Source of the DNA: Deltaproteobacteria bacterium
Lineage (GTDB): Bacteria; Myxococcota_A; Polyangia; Nannocystales; Nannocystaceae
Reading direction: 5' to 3'
Assembly: GCA_003696955.1 (NCBI GenBank)
Contig: RFGU01000126.1
Location: 1 to 32,338, forward strand
DNA length: 32,338 bases
This document shows, one piece after another, positions 28,714-32,338 of this stretch. The notes under the pieces were generated by a model. That model was not told where the DNA came from and did no database searches. It saw only the letters and a list, made by a program, of their open reading frames with translations. Within the stretch, counting starts at the first letter, position 1; every line of letters starts with the position of its first letter. A program made the position numbers and the translations under genes.

Positions 28714-29459
28714 CTACAGCTCGCAGATCCTTCGCACGAAGACGTCCTGCTCGTTGCCGAGGAGCGGCCCGAGGAGGCTCCCGAAGGTTCCCCGACGGCG
28801 AAGACGTCCCCGGTCGTCTGGCCGACCGCGAAGACGTCTCCGTCGGGGCCCACGGCCACATCCATCAGGTTGTCGCGACCGTCGGATCCCCATTGCCGCA
28901 TCCAGGTGGGATCGCCGGCGGCGACGCTCTCCATCGGATCGTCGAGTTCGATCGTTCCGAACCGATCGTCCCCGGGCTCGCAGGTGCACGTGCCGCTTAC
29001 GCAGCTCGCTTCGAGGCCGTCGTCGCCCTGCTGGCAGCTTGCCCCGTTGGGGTAGGCTTCGGGGAAGGGGCCGCCGCAATCGAAGTCGCCCTCCCCTCGG
29101 TTGGCGAACCCGTCGTCGCAGGTCGCCGGCTGGCAGGCGTCGAGACCGTCGCCGTCGTTGCCGAGGTTGCCGTCGTCGAAGGCCTCGCCGCGGGCGGGGT
29201 TCCCGTCCCCAAAGACCCCACCGGCGCTGCGCGAGCCGGTTCCGGTGTTGCTCGAGCCGGTGGTCGAGGCGGTGCCGGTGGAGGTCCCCGTGGCGGAGGA
29301 CGCGGTCGTGCCGCTGGCGCCCGTGGTCGAGGTGGTGGAGGATGCGCCCGTCGTTCCCGATCCGTCGGTCTCGCCCGTGCCGGCCCGGTCGTCGTCCGGA
29401 AAGTGGCAGCCCGAACGGGACAAGGGGAGCGGGAAGACGCCCAGGCGAAGCCTTGTCAT
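28714..29459 (-). pseudogene. decayed lipoprotein with DUF4215-like repeat and propeller remnant
   Basis: From ATG 29459: a short signal-like segment with a Cys (LSRSGCHFPDD), a Ser/Thr/Gly linker (about 50 residues), then a degenerate Myxococcus Cys-rich repeat. The family pattern CGDG..GEACDDGN..NGDGC appears as GVFGDGNPARGEAFDDGN, with two expected Cys now Phe (TGC to TTC explains both). A propeller-like segment follows (DVAVGPDGDVFAVGQTTGDVFAVG), with a near-duplicated 30-bp unit. Then the frame is lost near 28788-28794: shifted by one, it continues TFGSLLGPLLGNEQDVFVRR and stops at 28714. In the original frame the text turns into Ser-rich nonsense to 28659. It looks like a truncated, frameshifted member of the family of 23886-24818. 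Expression cannot be excluded. Confidence 0.55.
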
Positions 29460-29545
29460 GCCGTGAATATCGACGACATGTAAACATCGGCAGGAAGCGC
29501 GGCGCCGCCTCCGGGGGCCGACGCTTCCGACGAATGCCCTGCGCG

Positions 29546-30292
29546 TTACGGCCGGTCGTAGACGCAACGGAATCCCACCCGGGGGTGGACCATGGCCTCC
29601 GGCAGTACGACGCTGGCGTCGATGCGGCTCTCCTCGGGCGCAGAGGCGTAGCTGCCACCCTTGACGATGCGGCTGCCCGGCCGGTCACCCGCCGTCGCCG
29701 TCCACTCGAAGACGTTGCCGGCCATGTCGAGGACGCCGTAGGGACTGGCGCCGTCCGGGTAGGCGCCCACCGGCGTCGTCGTGCCGGGCCCTGCCGAAGC
29801 ATCGTTGAGCCGTCGGGGATCGTACGCATCGCCCCACGGATACGTGCGCCCGTCCGCGCCACCGGCGGCGAGGGCCCACTCGGCTGCCGTGGGAAGGCGC
29901 CCGCGCAGGCCGTGGCGCTCCCCCGCCCATGCGCAGTAGCGTTCGGCGTGGGTGGCGGGCACGAGGGTCACGGGATGGTCGGTGCGTTCGGCCGGGGGCA
30001 GATCGCCGTTCCAGGCCTGCTGGCGGGCCTCCTCGGCCAGGGCGGAAAGGCCCCACGCCGCGAACAACGCACGGGGAACCGCGGGAACTGGCGTGCGGGT
30101 CTCGTGGACGAATGCGGCGTACTCGGCCGTGGTGACCGGCACGGCGTCGACGGCGCTCGGTCGAGCGGAAGGCCCGTCGCCCCGCGGAAGCCGGACCAGG
30201 CCGACGCCGGGGTCGGAGGATGCGCAACGTGCGCAAAGTCCGGCGAGCAGGGCGGCCAACGTGATGGGCAAGTCGCCTATGCTCCGGGCCAT
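29546..30292 (-). CDS. secreted FGE/SUMF1-like domain protein
   Basis: 248 residues. A hydrophobic N-terminus ([18 protein letters not shown]) suggests export; the Cys pair does not give a clean lipobox, so lipoprotein status is open. The formylglycine-generating-enzyme (sulfatase-modifying) fold is visible: [88 protein letters not shown], and RVGFRCV near the end. The usual opening GxFxMG is eroded, and the active-site Cys pair of true FGE is not evident, so a binding or structural role is likelier than formylglycine synthesis. Its ATG (30292-30290) overlaps the gapA ATG on the other strand. Confidence 0.88.
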   Translation of the reverse strand: MARSIGDLPITLAALLAGLCARCASSDPGVGLVRLPRGDGPSARPSAVDAVPVTTAEYAAFVHETRTPVPAVPRALFAAWGLSALAEEARQQAWNGDLPPAERTDHPVTLVPATHAERYCAWAGERHGLRGRLPTAAEWALAAGGADGRTYPWGDAYDPRRLNDASAGPGTTTPVGAYPDGASPYGVLDMAGNVFEWTATAGDRPGSRIVKGGSYASAPEESRIDASVVLPEAMVHPRVGFRCVYDRP

Positions 30293-31337
30293 GAGGCCCC
30301 TGCGCATCGGGATCAACGGTCTGGGCCGGATCGGCCGGCTCGTGCTTCGCCACGCGGTCATGCGGCACCTTGTGCCCGAGGCGAGCGGCGCGACCCGGCA
30401 TGGGCGTCCCATCGAGGTCGTCGCCGCCAACGACCTGTCCTCCATCGACGATCTGGTCCATCTCTTGACGTTCGATTCGGTCCACCGCCGGGCGCTGTTT
30501 CCCATCGAGCGCGACGGCGACCGCATCGTCGCCGGGCCGGCGTCCGTCCGGATCTTCTCCGAGTCCGATCCTGCGAAGATCCCTTGGGCGGAGGCCGGGG
30601 TGGAGATCGTGCTCGAGTGCACGGGGCGGTTCACTCGGGCCGATGCTGCACGGGGGCATCTTCAGGCTTCGACCGTGCGGCGGGTGATCGTCGGTGCGCC
30701 GGCCAAGGGCGCGCCCACGTTCGTCGTGGGGGTCAACGACCACGACCTGCCCGAGGATGCGCCGGTCGTCTCCAACGCGAGCTGTACGACCAACGCCCTG
30801 GTGCCCGTCCTGCACACCCTGCAACGGGTGTTCGGGATCCGCTGGGCGATCCTGGGCACCGTGCACGCGTACACCAACGGCCAGGCCCTGGTGGACGCGG
30901 CGGTCGGCAAGGACCTGCGCCGGCACCGCGCGGCGGCGGTCAACATCGTGCCCACCACGACGGGCGCCGGCCGTGCCGTGGTGGAGGTGCTGCCCGAACT
31001 TTCGGGCAAGCTGGCCGCATCGGCCGTTCGCGTGCCGGTGCCGGACGGGTCGTGGTTCGAGGTGACGGCGACCTTCGATCGTCCTGCAGGGCCCGAAGAG
31101 GTGATCGAGGCCTTGCGCCACGCGGCCGAGACCGAGGCATTGCGCGGGATCCTCGAGGTCTCCGACGATCCCCTGGTCTCCTCCGACATCGTGGGGCGGA
31201 CGGCGTCGAGTATCGTCGATGCCGGGGCGACCCTGGGTGTCGGCGCCCTCGTCAAGGTGTGCGGGTGGTACGACAACGAGTTCGCCTACGCCGCGCGGCT
31301 GCTCGATCTCGCGTCGGTGGCGGGAGGCGCGCCATGA
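30291..31337 (+). CDS. gapA: glyceraldehyde-3-phosphate dehydrogenase
   Basis: 348 residues. GAPDH catalyses NAD-dependent oxidative phosphorylation of G3P in glycolysis. Seen: [14 protein letters not shown] (Rossmann), Asp48 in AANDLSS (NAD preference), [18 protein letters not shown] with catalytic Cys165, TVHAYTN with His192, [10 protein letters not shown], and [19 protein letters not shown]. An insertion ([13 protein letters not shown]) follows the first helix. E4P dehydrogenase was considered; the AYTN and PTTTGA motifs favour GAPDH. ATG 30291 fits the family; ATG 30279 in frame is an alternative. The stop overlaps the next gene (ATGA). Confidence 0.95.
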   Translation: MRPLRIGINGLGRIGRLVLRHAVMRHLVPEASGATRHGRPIEVVAANDLSSIDDLVHLLTFDSVHRRALFPIERDGDRIVAGPASVRIFSESDPAKIPWAEAGVEIVLECTGRFTRADAARGHLQASTVRRVIVGAPAKGAPTFVVGVNDHDLPEDAPVVSNASCTTNALVPVLHTLQRVFGIRWAILGTVHAYTNGQALVDAAVGKDLRRHRAAAVNIVPTTTGAGRAVVEVLPELSGKLAASAVRVPVPDGSWFEVTATFDRPAGPEEVIEALRHAAETEALRGILEVSDDPLVSSDIVGRTASSIVDAGATLGVGALVKVCGWYDNEFAYAARLLDLASVAGGAP

Positions 31338-31726
31338 CGACCCCCTTCGTCTGCATTCTGATCGCCATGCTACTCGCGTGGCCGCCCAAGCTGGCGTTCT
31401 CCATCGCCCTCGGGCGGTCGAAGCAGGGCTACGACAACAAGCAGCCACGCGCGCAACAGGCGGCCCTGCGCGGCTGGATGGCCCGCGCCCGCGACGCCCA
31501 CTACAACACCCTCGAGGCGTTTCCGCCCTTTGCGGCCGGGGTCATCGTGGCCCATCTCGCCGGCCTCGACGAACACCGGGCCACCGTGCTGGCGGTGACC
31601 TTCGTCGTGGCCCGTACGGTCTACCCGATCCTCTACATCGCGAACCTCGATCTGCTGCGATCGGCCGTTTGGGGCGTCGGCTACGTCGCCACGTTGCTTC
31701 TCTACGTCCTTCCGTGGATCTTCTGA
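31334..31726 (+). CDS. MAPEG-family integral membrane protein
   Basis: 130 residues with about four hydrophobic segments. The MAPEG pattern is clear: RARDAHYNTLEAFPPFAAGV, followed by a helix, then VVARTVYPILYIANLDLLRS and a final helix VGYVATLLLYVLPW. The family includes membrane glutathione transferases and eicosanoid enzymes; bacterial members of this short type are mostly uncharacterised. Coupled to gapA by ATGA, which ties its expression to that gene. A functional link to glycolysis is not implied by the sequence. Confidence 0.9.
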   Translation: MTTPFVCILIAMLLAWPPKLAFSIALGRSKQGYDNKQPRAQQAALRGWMARARDAHYNTLEAFPPFAAGVIVAHLAGLDEHRATVLAVTFVVARTVYPILYIANLDLLRSAVWGVGYVATLLLYVLPWIF

Positions 31727-31897
31727 GCGCGCTCGCGCGTTTGCGGGCGCGGGATGGACGCCGCCTGCCGTCCGCGGTCCTCGGAGCCACGCTGGCGACG
31801 CGCATCACCCGAGCGCACGACGACCGCCGCACCCGCCGCCGGCGACGCGCCGTATCCCCGTCGAGCGCCCACGGTCCACCGCGAACCGTCGCCGCCG
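31727..31897. other. non-coding gap before the heptad array
   Basis: 171 nt of GC-rich sequence with the palindrome GAGCGCGCTC right after the MAPEG stop and many CCG/GCC runs. I see no gene, promoter or terminator with a T-run. Together with the repeat array it forms the 482-nt space between two convergent genes. Confidence 0.6.
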
Positions 31898-32212
31898 CCG
31901 TCCATCGTCCACCGCCCGCCGCCCGCTGTAGGCCGTGCGCTGCCCGCCGTGCGCTGCCCGCCGTCCGCTGCCCTCCGTTCACCGTCCGCCGCTCGGCGTC
32001 CGCCGTGCACCGTCCGCCGTGCGCTGCCCGCCGTGCGCTGCCCTCCGTTCACCGTCCGCCGCTCGGCGTCCGCCGTGCACCGTCCGCAGTGCACCGTCCG
32101 CTGCCCGCCGTGCACCGTCCGCCGTGCACCGTCCGCCGTGCACCGCTGGCCGCTCGCCGCCCGCCGTCGACCGTGCACCGCTGGCCGCTCGCCGCCTGCC
32201 GTGCGCCGCTAC
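31898..32212 (+). repeat. heptanucleotide tandem repeat array, 45 in-phase units
   Basis: Read in 7-nt steps from 31898, the sequence gives 45 consecutive units with no phase slip. The consensus is CCGTSCR, most often CCGTCCG or CCGTGCA. Position 3 is G in all 45 units and 34 units begin CCG. Higher-order copies exist: a 51-nt block at 31967-32017 recurs exactly at 32037-32087 (period 70), a 26-nt block at 32136-32161 recurs at 32171-32196 (period 35), and 14-nt CCGTGCA-CCGTCCG pairs fill 32108-32142. Seven is not a multiple of three and both strands are open in several frames, so this is a DNA-level repeat rather than a coding one. The array runs into the stop codon of the minus-strand gene at 32209. 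Confidence 0.93.
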
Positions 32213-32338
32213 TGCGGCACGTCCGCTCCGGCGTAGTCCTTCGCCCCGTCCACGCCGGGGCGCGCGTCCCCGTCGTAGTCCACCAGCGGGTCACCCTCCT
32301 TCCACGTCGCCACGTCCGCGAACGTCGTCGCGCCCGAC
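32209..32338 (-). CDS. C-terminal end of a probable beta-helix/choice-of-anchor surface protein (5' end outside window)
   Basis: Reading leftward from the right edge gives 42 residues and TAG at 32211-32209. The tail (FADVATWKEGDPLVDYDGD followed by ARPGVDGAKDYAGADVPQ) resembles the C-terminal DPLVDxDGDxRP...DxGADE motif of pectate-lyase-like, choice-of-anchor proteins, with high third-position GC. Only the tail is visible, so the assignment is tentative. The stop lies within the last unit of the heptad array. Confidence 0.6.
   Translation of the reverse strand, partial: SGATTFADVATWKEGDPLVDYDGDARPGVDGAKDYAGADVPQ

Noticed and set aside
29546-30292. True formylglycine-generating enzyme activating a sulfatase
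   Set aside because: No sulfatase gene nearby, and neither the opening GxFxMG nor the catalytic Cys pair can be seen.
30291-31337. Erythrose-4-phosphate dehydrogenase (epd)
   Set aside because: AYTN after His192 and [10 protein letters not shown] are GAPDH motifs; Epd has different residues at these sites.
31898-32212. CRISPR-like array or coding repeat
   Set aside because: Units are 7 bp with no unique spacers, there are no cas genes, and the period is not a multiple of three.

Overview
The window looks like chromosomal DNA of a very GC-rich, predatory-type Gram-negative bacterium, most likely a member of the Myxococcota (inference). The reasons are the strong G/C bias at third codon positions, the frequent GTG starts, two Hanks-type Ser/Thr kinases, many secreted lipoproteins, and lipoproteins with Ser/Thr/Gly-rich linkers and a degenerate Myxococcus-type Cys-rich (DUF4215-like) repeat. 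A Nannocystis-like lineage is possible, but this cannot be settled by reading alone.

Layout. 1-1929 (minus strand, runs off the left edge): Ser/Thr kinase with zinc ribbons and an AAA/STAND-type ATPase module. 2179-2314: near-consensus sigma70 promoter and tRNA-Gln(UUG). 2345-9827: housekeeping block prs, rplY/ctc, pth, hppA (membrane pyrophosphatase), rpsF-rpsR-rplI and dnaB. 9986-12919: a membrane-anchored Ser/Thr kinase, a purine nucleoside phosphorylase, and a translationally coupled ALDH-fold protein that seems to lack its catalytic Cys. 12966-14216 (minus): Cys-rich lipoprotein. 14410-21371: tightly packed ileS-hisS-NtrC-type response regulator-lipoprotein. 21613-23067: beta-helix lipoprotein. 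23222-23743: O6-methylguanine-DNA methyltransferase. 23886-24818: broken lipoprotein/beta-propeller gene. 24987-26933: alpha/beta-hydrolase-like lipoprotein. 27006-28649 (minus): large lipoprotein of unknown function. 28714-29459 (minus): a second broken lipoprotein/propeller gene. 29546-30292 (minus): secreted FGE/SUMF1-like protein, divergent from gapA (30291-31337), with the two start codons overlapping inside one CATG. gapA is coupled to a MAPEG-family membrane protein (31334-31726). 31898-32212: 45 in-phase copies of a degenerate 7-bp repeat. 32209-32338 (minus): the last 42 residues of another probable beta-helix surface protein.

How the parts fit. The left half is translation and replication machinery (PRPP and tRNA supply, ribosomal proteins, replicative helicase, two tRNA synthetases) with signalling kinases between. 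The right half is rich in secreted envelope proteins, two of which appear to be decaying relatives of one family. I see no CRISPR array, insertion sequence, prophage or classical defence island. The least expected features are the heptanucleotide array, the ALDH-like probable pseudoenzyme coupled to PNP, the zero-spacing divergent pair, and the twin decayed propeller lipoproteins.
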